64,000 nt of DNA, taken from assembly GCF_002115725.1 (NCBI RefSeq), contig NZ_JFKD01000020.1, forward strand, positions 1 through 64,000, written 5' to 3'. Both the position numbers and the translations under genes were made by a program. Positions 17,774-26,279 of the stretch are shown here, piece by piece; the first letter of the stretch is position 1, and each line of letters begins with the position of its first letter. This DNA is from Marivita cryptomonadis. GTDB lineage: Bacteria > Pseudomonadota > Alphaproteobacteria > Rhodobacterales > Rhodobacteraceae. The notes beneath the pieces were generated by a model. The model did not search any database, was not told the origin of the DNA, and saw only the letters and a list, made by a program, of their open reading frames with translations.

Positions 17774-18046
17774 ATGACCATCCGCCTTAACCCGCAAACA
17801 ACACCCCGCCACCAGCTCCGCGCCGAGAAGGCGCAACGTAACCGCGAAGCTGCGCTCAACGCCTTCCTCGGCAAGAAAGCCGAGATCGACGACATGCTGG
17901 CGCGGCTCAGTAGCCTCAGTGACAACCACTTCAACACCGACCCTGACGCAATCACTTGGGGCGACGTCGGCACCCTCGAGCATTACGCCCACCTCCTGAA
18001 GCGCATCACGGACAGCGCTTTCAGCGAAGGCGAGCACGCGGAGTGA
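17774..18046 (+). CDS. Small hypothetical protein
   Basis: The 90-residue protein starts at the ATG at 17774; in-frame sequence upstream does not look like protein. It is charged and helical, with an arginine/alanine-rich N-terminus (HQLRAEKAQRNREAALNAF) and an acidic middle. No catalytic motif or membrane segment is seen. It lies 5 bp before another small gene and near a DUF3489 fragment, a context common in alphaproteobacterial plasmids and integrative elements. Function unknown. Confidence 0.5.
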   Translation: MTIRLNPQTTPRHQLRAEKAQRNREAALNAFLGKKAEIDDMLARLSSLSDNHFNTDPDAITWGDVGTLEHYAHLLKRITDSAFSEGEHAE

Positions 18047-18051
18047 GCACC

Positions 18052-18270
18052 ATGGACACCAGCACCATTCGATTGCCGATCCGCAAGCTGCCCGAGCAGT
18101 TTGACCGCAGCCGCATGACCACGGTTCTCGACGAGATCGAAATGGCCCTCATGGATGACGGCGGTGTTTACGGACGCGCCCATACCGACAGCATGACGAT
18201 CACCATTGACGTACCGACCGATCAGTTGATCGATGCCGCCGCCTGCCTGAAGGACCTCGGCCTGATCTGA
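18052..18270 (+). CDS. Small hypothetical protein
   Basis: This 72-residue protein begins with an ATG 5 bp after the previous gene. It is neutral to acidic, with a predicted beta-rich middle (DSMTITIDVPTDQLIDAA) and no cysteines of note. I do not recognise the family. It probably belongs to the same small operon of mobile-element cargo as the gene at 17774. Confidence 0.5.
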   Translation: MDTSTIRLPIRKLPEQFDRSRMTTVLDEIEMALMDDGGVYGRAHTDSMTITIDVPTDQLIDAAACLKDLGLI

Positions 18271-18366
18271 CGTCGGGCTGACGCCCAAACTTCGGCCGCG
18301 CGCCCTGCGCGGCTTGGGGTCGTAGGAAGGGCCGCATTCTGCGTTGCCCGCAAACCGGAGATCACC

Positions 18367-18591
18367 ATGACCCAGCTTTCCGACACCCAAGCCCTGATCC
18401 TGAGCGCCGCATCCCAACGGGGCGGTCACATCGCCTTGCCCCTGCCAGCGCATCTGCGCGGCGGTGCCGCCGCCAAGGTGGTTCAGACGCTGATAACAAA
18501 GGGCCTCGTCGACCAGGTCGATGCCGATATGATGGGATGGACGCCTCCCTTGGCGCAACGCCAGACTGCAGGTCTGGAAACAAGGGAGTAA
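18367..18591 (+). pseudogene. DUF3489-type protein, N-terminal fragment cut by IS110
   Basis: The 74-residue frame starts LSDTQALILSAASQRGG and continues ALPLPAHLRGGAAAKVV, the N-terminal pattern of proteins that end in a DUF3489 helix-turn-helix-like domain. That C-terminal domain is missing because the IS110 transposase gene starts 3 bp after the stop. The truncated product is probably non-functional. Confidence 0.6.
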
Positions 18592-18594
18592 AGT

Positions 18595-19119
18595 ATGACT
18601 GTCACGGTAATCGGTGTGGACATAGCCAAGCGTGTCTTTCAGGTACATGGCATCAATGCGGATGGTAAGACTGTGCTGAAGAAGAGACTGACACGAGATC
18701 TTTTTCTCGCCGAGATGGCTCGGCATCCGTCCTGTCTCGTTGGACTGGAGGCGGGCTCTGGCGCGCATCACTGGGGCCGTTGCCTGGCCGAACTGGGCCA
18801 TGATGTCCGGCTCATGCCACCGCAATATGTTAAGCCGTATGTAAAGGGCAACAAACACGATGCCTCGGATGCCGAGGCATGCTGTGAAGCCGTGCAGCGC
18901 CCCGGGATGCGTTTCATCCCGGTCAAGACCGAGGCGCAGCAGGCGACATTGATGTTGCATCGGGTGCGGGACCATTTCATCCGTCGACGCACCGGGGCAA
19001 TCAACGCGCTCAGAGGTCACTTGGCCGAGTTCGGTTTCGTTTCTGCCAGCCAACGCGCCGGATTGAATCGTTTGCTTGCTGCTGTGCTGAACCAGACCGG
19101 GTTTACCGGAGACGTTGGA
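18595..19119 (+). pseudogene. IS110 family transposase, N-terminal DEDD domain only
   Basis: About 175 codons encode the RuvC-like DEDD domain of IS110 transposases: GVDIAKRVFQVH (first Asp), VGLEAGSGAHHW (Glu) and KHDASDAEACCEA (Asp pair). Full-length proteins are over 300 residues and end with a transposase_20 domain carrying a serine, which is absent here. From about 19120 the sequence is an IS3-type element in the opposite orientation. The IS110 copy was therefore interrupted and is dead. Confidence 0.85.
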
Positions 19120-19124
19120 GTTCG

Positions 19125-19514
19125 TCACTCAGCGGCTATTTTAGCCGTGAGCTCTGCGTTGTAAAAGTTCCTTTCTGCGGTTGCGGGTGAGATATATCCG
19201 AGCGGTCCAAAGAGGCGTTTCGTGTTGTACCAATAGACCCACTGCAGGGTGGCCATTTCGACGTCCTTCTTCCCAGACCAAGGCCCCTCATGCTCGATGA
19301 CTTCGGTCTTGTAGAGGCCGTTGATCGTCTCTGCGAGAGCATTGTCGTAAGAGTCTCCAACGCTGCCAACCGAGGCACCGATTTTGGCGTCTTCAAGACG
19401 TTCAGTATACTTGATGGACAGGTATTGAACGCCGCGATCACTGTGGTGGGTGAGCCTGTCACGATCCGGATTTCGGGCAGCAAGCGCCTGGTCAAGAGCG
19501 TCTAATACCAACTT
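19125..19514 (-). pseudogene. IS3 family transposase OrfB, C-terminal fragment
   Basis: The 3' part of an IS3-type integrase-core gene is present: HHSDRGVQYLSIKYTERL (second catalytic Asp), VGSVGDSYDNALAETING (catalytic Glu) and the conserved tail ATLQWVYWYNTKRLFGPLGYISP. The 5' two thirds and OrfA are missing because the IS6 element begins at 19515. It lies inside the IS110 remnant. No activity is expected. Confidence 0.85.
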
Positions 19515-20325
19515 GGGCATTGCCAACTTATTTGGCGGTCCGCGAGTTCGGCCGGAAGAGCGAATATCAGGCGGTCATCTCAAGGGCGTAGTGGCGCCAC
19601 AGGTCATGGGCATCGGACCTGGCATGGCGATAGGAGTTGGCGGAAAGTTGATAGCGGCGGGGGCGGAAGAGAGTGTTGATCTGGTCGTGGGCGTCGAGGA
19701 ACCTCTGCGCTTGCCTGGGCGACTTGAACCTGCCCATCAGTTTCTCACGCTTGCGGGTCGGGCGGTGCGATCCTTCGATGCGGTTGTTCAAGCCTTTGTG
19801 CGCTCGGTGATCTGCCCCCGGCGCCAGCTCGCGGATCGGCTTGACATAACTGCGAAGCTTGTCGCTTACGATGACCCTCGGCGCGCCGAACCGGCCGATT
19901 AACCGTTTGAGAAAACGCCTTGCAGCCTTGGCGTTCCGTCGTGGCTGGACCAGAATATCGAGCACGTCTCCGTTCCCGTCGACGGCTCGCCACAGCCAGT
20001 GTTTCTTGCCGCGGATCGCTATGACGACCTCATCGAGATGCCACTTGTCGCTGGCGCCTGGTCTGTCGCGCTTGATGCAGGTGGCGAAGTGGCAGCCAAA
20101 TCGGTTGACCCATTTTCGGACCGTTTCTCGGCTGACGATCACACCGCGCTCCGCCAACAGGTCCTCGACATCCGCTGTGCTGAGCGCGAACCGATGGTAC
20201 GCCCAGACCGCGTAGGCAACGATTTCACGGGCAAAGCGGTAGCCTTTCAGGCGCGGCATCTCGGACGGTATCTTCATCCCACACGCCTATCCAACAGAAC
20301 CATCCCGAACAAGTTGGCGATGCCC
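19515..20325. mobile_element. IS6 family insertion sequence, apparently complete
   Basis: Terminal inverted repeats GGGCATTGCCAACTT (19515-19529) and AAGTTGGCGATGCCC (20311-20325) match at 14 of 15 positions and enclose one intact transposase gene. The length is about 811 bp, usual for IS6. I find no matching 8-bp target duplication at the two flanks. That suggests recombination or an adjacent deletion after insertion, which IS6 elements often cause. Confidence 0.85.
19567..20277 (-). CDS. IS6 family transposase
   Basis: The 236-residue DDE transposase is full length for IS6. The catalytic residues are visible in WHLDEVVIAIRGKKHW (Asp), VIVSDKLRSY (Asp) and LNNRIEGSHRPTRKRE (Glu). The N-terminal helix-turn-helix region (STADVEDLLAERGVIVSRETVRKW) is intact. 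It is the only transposase gene in this cluster that looks able to work. IS6 elements move by replicative cointegration and can mobilise neighbouring DNA. Confidence 0.93.
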   Translation of the reverse strand: MKIPSEMPRLKGYRFAREIVAYAVWAYHRFALSTADVEDLLAERGVIVSRETVRKWVNRFGCHFATCIKRDRPGASDKWHLDEVVIAIRGKKHWLWRAVDGNGDVLDILVQPRRNAKAARRFLKRLIGRFGAPRVIVSDKLRSYVKPIRELAPGADHRAHKGLNNRIEGSHRPTRKREKLMGRFKSPRQAQRFLDAHDQINTLFRPRRYQLSANSYRHARSDAHDLWRHYALEMTA

Positions 20326-20376
20326 TAGTATGATATAGCCGATCATATTGCTCCTCCGGTGTTCGTGGAGAGCCAG

Positions 20377-22032
20377 TCAGCGCCGGCATGTTTCATACTC
20401 CGGATGCCGCCAGACTTCTACTTCGAGACGAGGCAAGGACGCGCGTCCCAGAATGTCATCACTCAGTTTTTCGGCAAGCATGATCGTGGGCGCGTTGGTG
20501 TTTCCGTTTGTGACAAACGGCATGATTGACGCATCGACCACGCGCAGCCCGGAGAGCCCGTGCACCCGCCCGCTGGGGTCAACCACCGCCCCTGTGTCGG
20601 TTGCAGCCCCCATCCGGGCGGTGCAGGACAGGTGCCATTGCGTGGTTGCGTGCGCATTCAGGGCCTGATCAAGATCTTCATCCGATTGGGCATCATAGCC
20701 AGGGAAAATCTCGTCCCCTTTGAGATCAGAAAAAGCCGGTTGATCGACAATATTGCGCACCAGCCGGATCCCTTTGCGCATGATGTCCCTGTCGCGGTCG
20801 TCCTGTAGATAGTTCACCATGATGCGCGGCGGATCACTCGGCTTGTTCGAGCGCAGTTCGATTTTGCCCCGGCTGTGCGCGCGCATCAGGCCAACATGAA
20901 TTTGAAAGGCGTGCTCCTGAAGCGGCTCCCATGTTGCATCATCCACCGCGATGGGCGAGATGATCAATTGCAGGTCCGGATATTCGACACCCGGGCCTGA
21001 TCGGATGCATCCCAATCCTTCGAACAGGTTCGAAGCCACGATGCCGCTGCGTGTCGTCAACCACTGAACACCCGCCGCAAGCTTGGCCAGCGGTTTTGTC
21101 TTGGGCCAAAAGGAAACAGGTTGCTTGCACTTGTACTTCAGCACGAAATCGGGATGGTCATTCAGGTTTTGCCCCACGCCCGGAAGGTCATGCAGCACGT
21201 CAATGCCCATCTCCTGAAGATGGTTTGCAGGACCAATGCCAGACAGCATCAGGATATGGGGGGACCCAACTGCGCCTGCGCTGAGGATGATTTCTTTGCG
21301 CACATGCACGGTCTGCGCAATCCCGGTGTCGTCGGTATATGCAACCCCCACGGCCTTGGTCCCGTCAAAGATCAGGTTTTGTACGTGCGCCTGCGTCTTG
21401 ATTGTCAGGTTCGATCGCTTTCGTACGGGGTCAAGATAGGCGCGCGCTGTGCTCCACCGCTCACCTTTGAAAACGGTGCGATCCGAGACCCCAAACCCTT
21501 CCTGGCCAAACCCGCTGATATCGTCGGTGGCAGGATACCCGGCCTGTTCCCCGGCTTTGAGAAACGCCAGTGTTAGCGGGTCTTTGGGATCAGCGCGGTG
21601 CACGTAAAGCGGGCCTGTGCCCCCACGATATGCGTCTGCGCCGCCGCCATAGGTTTCCATACGCTTAAAGTAGGGCAGTACATCGGCATAGCCCCAGCCC
21701 TTGCAGCCAGCCTGACGCCAGCCTTCGTAATCCAAGGCATGTCCGCGGATGAAAACCATTCCGTTGATCGACGAAGATCCGCCTATGACCTTGCCTCGGT
21801 CATGCTGAATACGGCGTCCGTTCAACTCGGGCTCGGGTTCGCCCTGAAAGGCCCAATTGTGTTTGGTGCTGGTCAGGTTTGACAGCACAGCGGCAGGCAT
21901 CTTCAGAGAAAGCGCCGTGTTTTCAGGACCGGCCTCCAGCAGCAAAACTCGATTGCTTGCATCACTGGTCAGGCGATTGGCAAGAACACAACCCGCTGAT
22001 CCCGCTCCTACAATGATGTAATCAAATTCCAT
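20377..22032 (-). CDS. GMC family FAD-dependent oxidoreductase (choline dehydrogenase-like)
   Basis: The 551-residue flavoprotein starts at 22032 (MEFDYIIVGAG), with AGGGGA upstream. It shows the ADP-binding motif IIVGAGSAGCVLANRL, GMC signature 1 (GKVIGGSSSINGMVF), signature 2 (GAVGSPHILMLSGIG) and the C-terminal active-site histidine in TQWHLSCTARMG. GMC enzymes oxidise primary or secondary alcohols to aldehydes or further. BetA, the choline dehydrogenase, is the nearest well-known relative in this size class. It diverges from the enolase-superfamily gene across a region with the AAACTTAC motif, and the BetI-like TetR gene is close. The substrate may be choline or another hydroxylated onium compound. 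Confidence 0.85.
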   Translation of the reverse strand: MEFDYIIVGAGSAGCVLANRLTSDASNRVLLLEAGPENTALSLKMPAAVLSNLTSTKHNWAFQGEPEPELNGRRIQHDRGKVIGGSSSINGMVFIRGHALDYEGWRQAGCKGWGYADVLPYFKRMETYGGGADAYRGGTGPLYVHRADPKDPLTLAFLKAGEQAGYPATDDISGFGQEGFGVSDRTVFKGERWSTARAYLDPVRKRSNLTIKTQAHVQNLIFDGTKAVGVAYTDDTGIAQTVHVRKEIILSAGAVGSPHILMLSGIGPANHLQEMGIDVLHDLPGVGQNLNDHPDFVLKYKCKQPVSFWPKTKPLAKLAAGVQWLTTRSGIVASNLFEGLGCIRSGPGVEYPDLQLIISPIAVDDATWEPLQEHAFQIHVGLMRAHSRGKIELRSNKPSDPPRIMVNYLQDDRDRDIMRKGIRLVRNIVDQPAFSDLKGDEIFPGYDAQSDEDLDQALNAHATTQWHLSCTARMGAATDTGAVVDPSGRVHGLSGLRVVDASIMPFVTNGNTNAPTIMLAEKLSDDILGRASLPRLEVEVWRHPEYETCRR

Positions 22033-22128
22033 GTCGGTTTTCCCCTGGCATAATGGCGGACCCGGCAACGTATCCGGGGCTCAAGACGTGCTGATGTGAG
22101 CATCCTTTATCGGTCTTGCATACAAAAA

Positions 22129-22168
22129 AAACTTACCTTTTGACAATAAACTTACTAGTAGTTAGCTA
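22129..22168 (+). promoter_or_regulatory. Promoter with AAACTTAC repeats between GMC and enolase genes
   Basis: AAACTTACC at 22129-22137 and AAACTTACTAGTAG at 22148-22161 are direct repeats spaced 19 bp. A TTGACA box (22140-22145) is followed after 17 bp by TAGCTA (22163-22168), giving a plausible plus-strand promoter about 30 bp before the enolase gene. The second repeat sits in the promoter spacer, the position expected of a repressor operator. The motif recurs at 25096-25109 and 50267-50280. Confidence 0.5.
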
Positions 22169-22198
22169 AAGAAAATCACTTCCTGCTGGAGATTTCAT

Positions 22199-23410
22199 AT
22201 GCAGCAATTCACTGATACCTGCTTTTCTGCGCCGTTTTCACCTACCCCAACGCTCCCTGGATCGATTGACTTGAGTTTGGCGCAGATCGACACCTGGATG
22301 ACGTCCCCAGCCAAAGGCGGCGATGGCTGGGGAGAGGTAAAGACATGCCTTTTCGTTTGCGTGACAACCAGCGAAGGACTGGTCGAATGGGGGGAGGCCT
22401 TTGTCCTGCCGTGCCGCGAAAAAGCCGTGGCCGAGATCATCCATGCGCTTGGGCGTTCAGCGGGAGAGATGCAAGCCGTCTCGCCCCAGGCCTTTCGCAA
22501 CCACGCCGTGCGGGTCGCGGCGAAACACAGAAGCCTCGATTTTGCGGCGGCCAGCAGTGCGCTGGAAATGGCCTTGTGGGATATCTGCGGCAAGCGGGCT
22601 GGAAAGCCGCTTTGCACGCTTTGGGGCGGAGATCACAGCCGGGCCATTCCGGTTTACGGCAATATCTGGAGCGACACACAATGGGATGCCGGTTCACTGG
22701 AAAGGCGCGCAACCGAGCTTGTCGCTCAAGGATACGGGGCCGTGAAAATCCACCCGATGCTGAACCACTCGGCACAAGAGGCAGCGCATTGTGTGACCCG
22801 GGTACGAGCCGCGATTGGCGATGACATTCACCTGATGGTCGATCTGGATTCCCAGGATGATATCGCCACGCCATTGCAGGTCGAAAGGTTGATCGGCTCC
22901 GCCCGGCCGTACTGGTTTGAGGAACCGGTCGATGGAGAGGAGATTCAATCGCTTGCCAGAGTGCGTCGGATCACTGGCTTGCCGATTGTCACCGGTGAGA
23001 AACAGAGCGGCCTGACAAATTTCCGTAATGTCTTGGCGGCAGATGCTGCCGATATCCTGAACCCTGACATCGCGGGGGTGGGGGGGCTTCTGGACATGAT
23101 CCAGCTATCAGAACTGGCCGACCGGCAAGATGTGAAGATCTCGCCGCATTGCTGGAATTCCATGACAGTGGCCGCTGCTGCGATGTTGCATGTCTGCGCC
23201 GCAATTCCCAATGCCGAAATGGCCGAAATCTATCCAGAATACATCGCGCACGGAGAGCTGTTTGCCACCACTGGATTCCAGCTGAATGGGGCACACGCGT
23301 ATCTGTCGGGCAAACCCGGGCTGGGAGTGGAAATCGATACGTCAGCTCTGGAAAGCCTCTCTCATCACCATCATTCAACCTGTCTAACCATTGTAAAGGC
23401 TGCCACTTGA
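22199..23410 (+). CDS. Enolase superfamily protein (mandelate racemase/muconate lactonising type)
   Basis: The 403-residue protein starts at 22199 with GGAG 8 nt upstream. It has the capping domain and a TIM barrel with mandelate-racemase-group residues: K183-x-H185 on strand 2 (AVKIHP), metal ligands D215 (LMVDLDS), E241/E242 (WFEEPVD) and E267 (VTGEKQ), then D290 (NPDIAGVGG) and H317 (SPHCWN). The KxH form and the Asp-His pair suggest a dehydratase or racemase of a hydroxy acid. The N-terminus carries about 20 extra residues, and the C-terminus ends with HHHHST. It overlaps the EamA permease gene by four bases, so transport and metabolism are linked. The substrate is unknown. Confidence 0.83.
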   Translation: MQQFTDTCFSAPFSPTPTLPGSIDLSLAQIDTWMTSPAKGGDGWGEVKTCLFVCVTTSEGLVEWGEAFVLPCREKAVAEIIHALGRSAGEMQAVSPQAFRNHAVRVAAKHRSLDFAAASSALEMALWDICGKRAGKPLCTLWGGDHSRAIPVYGNIWSDTQWDAGSLERRATELVAQGYGAVKIHPMLNHSAQEAAHCVTRVRAAIGDDIHLMVDLDSQDDIATPLQVERLIGSARPYWFEEPVDGEEIQSLARVRRITGLPIVTGEKQSGLTNFRNVLAADAADILNPDIAGVGGLLDMIQLSELADRQDVKISPHCWNSMTVAAAAMLHVCAAIPNAEMAEIYPEYIAHGELFATTGFQLNGAHAYLSGKPGLGVEIDTSALESLSHHHHSTCLTIVKAAT

Positions 23411-24294
23411 ACGCGTCCGTTGAATTCAGGGCCAAACTTGCCTGTCTTTACGCAGGCGCGGTGTGGGGGCTGTTCTGGATCCCTCTCAGGGCGCTCGAAG
23501 AAGCTGGGCTGCACGGGCTTTGGATCACCTTCGTCTATTTTCTTGTCCCGACGATATGCCTGTTGCCCGTTACCCTGTGGCGATGGCAGCATGTCCGCAA
23601 GGGCGGCATAAAATTGCAGATAACAGCGATGCTGTCGGGTGGGGCATTGCTGCTCTATTCGACCTCGATCGTCTACACGGACGTCGTGCGCGCCATGCTG
23701 CTGTTCTATCTTACACCGGTCTGGGCGACATTGCTGGCGCGGATCTATCTGGGCGATGCCGTTGCTCTAACACGCATCATCGCAATGGTGCTGGCAATCG
23801 CGGGGATGCTGACAATCTTTGGGCTGGGCGCGCGGTTTCCCGTGCCGCAGAATGCCGGTGACTGGTTGGGGCTGGGGGCTGGCATGCTGTGGGCACTTGC
23901 AATGGTCCGCATCCGTATGGACCAGGGCCATTCTGCAGTTGAGTTGACGGTCGGATTTTTCCATTGGTCGCTGTTCTTTTCCGCCGCGGCGGCACTGTTA
24001 CTTGCGCCACATGCCATGCCGAGTGTCGCCCAGACTCTGCCAACGATGCCCTTGCTGATCGCATTCATGGCGTTTCTGGTTCTGCCCGGAACCTACGCGT
24101 CGCTCTGGGGTCCGAAATTCCTCAGCCCCGGCATCACCGGCCTTCTGTTCATGACAGAAATCGTGGTCGGGGCGGTTTCGGTGGCCCTGCTGGCCGGAGA
24201 ACCATTCGGCATCCGTGAACTGACCGGTGTCATCCTGATCTCGGGCGCAAGCATGCTCGAACCGCTTCTGGCCCTGCGCCATGCCCGTGCATAA
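23407..24294 (+). CDS. EamA/DMT family transporter
   Basis: The 295-residue protein begins at a TTG whose codon overlaps the stop of the enolase gene (TTGA). It contains about ten hydrophobic helices in two EamA repeats, with the marker LLFYLTPVWATLLARI in the first repeat and GITGLLFMTEIVVGAVSVALL in the second. Family members export or import metabolites in the inner membrane. It is cotranscribed with the enolase-type enzyme and stops 27 bp from the convergent TetR gene. A paralogue lies at 51251. Confidence 0.85.
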   Translation: MNASVEFRAKLACLYAGAVWGLFWIPLRALEEAGLHGLWITFVYFLVPTICLLPVTLWRWQHVRKGGIKLQITAMLSGGALLLYSTSIVYTDVVRAMLLFYLTPVWATLLARIYLGDAVALTRIIAMVLAIAGMLTIFGLGARFPVPQNAGDWLGLGAGMLWALAMVRIRMDQGHSAVELTVGFFHWSLFFSAAAALLLAPHAMPSVAQTLPTMPLLIAFMAFLVLPGTYASLWGPKFLSPGITGLLFMTEIVVGAVSVALLAGEPFGIRELTGVILISGASMLEPLLALRHARA

Positions 24295-24321
24295 GCGGGC
24301 TGATAAGCCGGAGGCCGCTTT

Positions 24322-25005
24322 CTATGCCTGCAGGGACCGGTCCTTGAACGCCTTCGAGCCGAGGGCAATGTCGGCCACGGTTTCGATCTTCTTGCGGGCT
24401 TCTTTGTGTTTCGCTGCGCTGCTTTCGTCATAGGGCAGCATTTTCGAGACCGCGTATTCCATCTCGGAAATTGCGGCGCTGCTCGACACCGGTTCCGGTA
24501 GCAGGCCCGCGCGCACCCAGATCCCGTCGATCAGCACACCCAGATGCCGCGCGGCATGCTGGGCTTCAGTTTCGGGCAGGAAGTGCTTCAGCTCATGCAC
24601 AAGGTTGCTGCGGATCCGTTCGTTATTGGCAATCTGGACGCGCTGGCACCCAATATTGTGCGGCACTTCCGAGATCAGCGAAACCCAGGAGTGGCACACG
24701 CTTGGATTGAAGATCGTTTGCGAAAAGTTGGCAACGATGATTGCCCAAAGCCGTTCGTATGGCGTTTCGGCATATCGGTACAGCTCGACGACGGATTCAC
24801 TCAATAATGTGTTCGACCTGCGGAATACAGCTTCAAGCAGCGCGCTTTTGTCTTTGAAATGATGCAGGACGACGCCTTTCGAAACCCCTGCGATCTCGCC
24901 CACCTTGTCCAGTGTCGCCTTGCGCAACCCATATCGAATCACGGCCTCAAACGCCGCCCGGGAAAGCTCCGCGCGTCTGATGCTTCGAATGGAATTGGAT
25001 CGCAT
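24322..25005 (-). CDS. TetR family regulator, BetI-like
   Basis: The 227-residue regulator has an N-terminal TetR helix-turn-helix (TLDKVGEIAGVSKGVVLHHFKDKSALLEAVF, residues about 31-61) and a BetI-type C-terminal ligand domain (ARHLGVLIDGIWVRAGL). BetI proteins repress choline/betaine genes and are released by the substrate. It diverges from the importer-led operon at 25167 and converges with the EamA gene. The candidate operator CTAATGGTAAGTTT lies between it and that operon, and the same motif stands before the enolase and malonyl-CoA genes. A closely related but broken copy is at 41128. Confidence 0.88.
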   Translation of the reverse strand: MRSNSIRSIRRAELSRAAFEAVIRYGLRKATLDKVGEIAGVSKGVVLHHFKDKSALLEAVFRRSNTLLSESVVELYRYAETPYERLWAIIVANFSQTIFNPSVCHSWVSLISEVPHNIGCQRVQIANNERIRSNLVHELKHFLPETEAQHAARHLGVLIDGIWVRAGLLPEPVSSSAAISEMEYAVSKMLPYDESSAAKHKEARKKIETVADIALGSKAFKDRSLQA

Positions 25006-25079
25006 CTGATGAAAACCCCACTACTACGACGTTGCGCCTCTGGTCAGATATTGACCGCAAACGCCAAAGCTTTCAACTG

Positions 25080-25111
25080 TTGACATAAAAACCTTCTAAT
25101 GGTAAGTTTTT
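25080..25111 (+). promoter_or_regulatory. Promoter/operator of the 25167-41124 operon
   Basis: TTGACA at 25080-25085 and TAAGTT at 25103-25108 are 17 bp apart. Within and after the spacer, 25087-25111 is an imperfect palindrome with arms AAAAAC and GTTTTT. It includes CTAATGGTAAGTTT (25096-25109), which is the reverse complement of the motif seen upstream of the enolase and malonyl-CoA genes. The -10 box overlaps the operator, as expected for repression by the adjacent TetR protein. Confidence 0.55.
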
Positions 25112-25166
25112 ATGACAATAAGACCAAAACAGAACCGTGCGTCAAATCTCAAAACCGGGAGGAACC

Positions 25167-26117
25167 ATGGAAAAGATATTGAGCGCCGCGCAAGGTGCTG
25201 CCCTTGCTTTGCTTGTGTCGGGGGGGGCCGCCATCGCGGCTGACGTTCCGGAAAGCGATGACCCCATCAAGGTCATTCTGAATGACTGGACCGGACAGCA
25301 CTTCTCAACCTATGTTGCAGGCGAGTTGCTGCAGAAGATGGGCTACACTATCGAATATGTCAGCGCAGGCGCCTTGCCCCAGCACATAGGTCTGTCGCAG
25401 GGGAATCTTCATTTTCAGACCGAAGTCTGGAGCAACAATGTCGGCGATATCTATCCCAAGGCCGTTGAAAGCGGTGAGATCGTCGTTCTGGGCGATCTCG
25501 GCCTCGAACCGAAGGAAGGCTGGATCTACCCGCCCTACATGGAGGAAAGATGCCCCGGCCTGCCGGACTACAAGGCTCTCTATGACTGCGCGCAGGCCTT
25601 TGCCAATGCCGAGACATTCCCGAACGGGCGACTGATCACATATCCGGCGGACTGGGGAACGCGGTCGCGCGATGTTGTCGACGCCATCGGCCTGCCGTTT
25701 GCCGCAGTCGCAGGCGGCAGTGAAGGGGCAATGGTCGCCGAGCTTACATCCGCGATTCAGGCCGAGGACCCGATCCTGATGATGATGTGGCAGCCGCACT
25801 GGATCTTTGCGGCGCATGAGTTCAACTGGGTGGAATGGAACCCGGTTGATGGCGAATGCGCCGAGGAAACGCAGGAAAAGGACACCGCCTGCGGGTTTGC
25901 GCAGGCAACGGTGAACAAAGTGGCCTGGAGCGGTTTTGAGGACAAATGGCCGGCCGCGTTCAGGATGCTGTCCCTGATGACCCTGACAAATGCCGACGAG
26001 AACGCCGCCATTCTGGCGGTCGACAATGAAGGCCGCGACGTGCGCGAAGTCGCGACCGAATGGCTCGCGAACAATGAGGCCACGTGGCAAGGCTGGGTCG
26101 ACGCGGCGATGAACTGA
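25167..26117 (+). CDS. ProX/OpuAC-type substrate-binding protein (second importer)
   Basis: The 316-residue periplasmic protein starts at 25167, directly after GGGAGGA. It has a signal peptide ending at about residue 24 (AAIAADV). The mature part starts IKVILNDWTGQHFS and includes GWIYPPYMEERCP and MMMWQPHWIFAAHEFNW, aromatic patches in the places used for cation binding in this family. It is clearly homologous to the protein at 14807 but diverged. It is the first gene of a 14-gene plus-strand operon, so its ligand is probably the substrate of the enzymes that follow. Sulfonium or quaternary ammonium compounds are likely. Confidence 0.88.
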   Translation: MEKILSAAQGAALALLVSGGAAIAADVPESDDPIKVILNDWTGQHFSTYVAGELLQKMGYTIEYVSAGALPQHIGLSQGNLHFQTEVWSNNVGDIYPKAVESGEIVVLGDLGLEPKEGWIYPPYMEERCPGLPDYKALYDCAQAFANAETFPNGRLITYPADWGTRSRDVVDAIGLPFAAVAGGSEGAMVAELTSAIQAEDPILMMMWQPHWIFAAHEFNWVEWNPVDGECAEETQEKDTACGFAQATVNKVAWSGFEDKWPAAFRMLSLMTLTNADENAAILAVDNEGRDVREVATEWLANNEATWQGWVDAAMN

Positions 26118-26136
26118 TCCTGCCGATTTCCTGGAT

Positions 26137-26165
26137 CGGGGCGGTTCCCTTGACGGTCCGCCCCG
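26137..26165 (+). terminator. Hairpin after the binding-protein gene
   Basis: CGGGGCGG (26137-26144) and CCGCCCCG (26158-26165) form a perfect 8-bp stem with a 13-nt loop, 19 bp past the stop codon. There is no T-run, so it more likely stabilises the upstream mRNA or partly attenuates transcription than terminates it. The position mirrors the hairpin after the first importer's binding protein. Confidence 0.55.
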
Positions 26166-26279
26166 AACGCCGATCTGGCTTCCATCGCCAGACATGAACG
26201 ATCCGGCAACGATTCCATCGGGCGTGGCCTGATCCAATTGGCGGCCACCTTCGCCCAGCCCTTCGATCCGGAGCATCGA

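Noticed and set aside
19507..20333. Target-site duplication flanking the IS6 element
   Set aside because: The 8 bp on the left (ACCAACTT) and on the right (TAGTATGA) do not match.
22305..22332. Inverted repeat CCCCAGCC/GGCTGGGG inside the enolase gene, resembling a REP element
   Set aside because: The encoded residues fit the capping domain of the family (SPAKGGDGWGEVKT precedes a normal strand), so it is probably coding sequence with a chance 8-bp palindrome.
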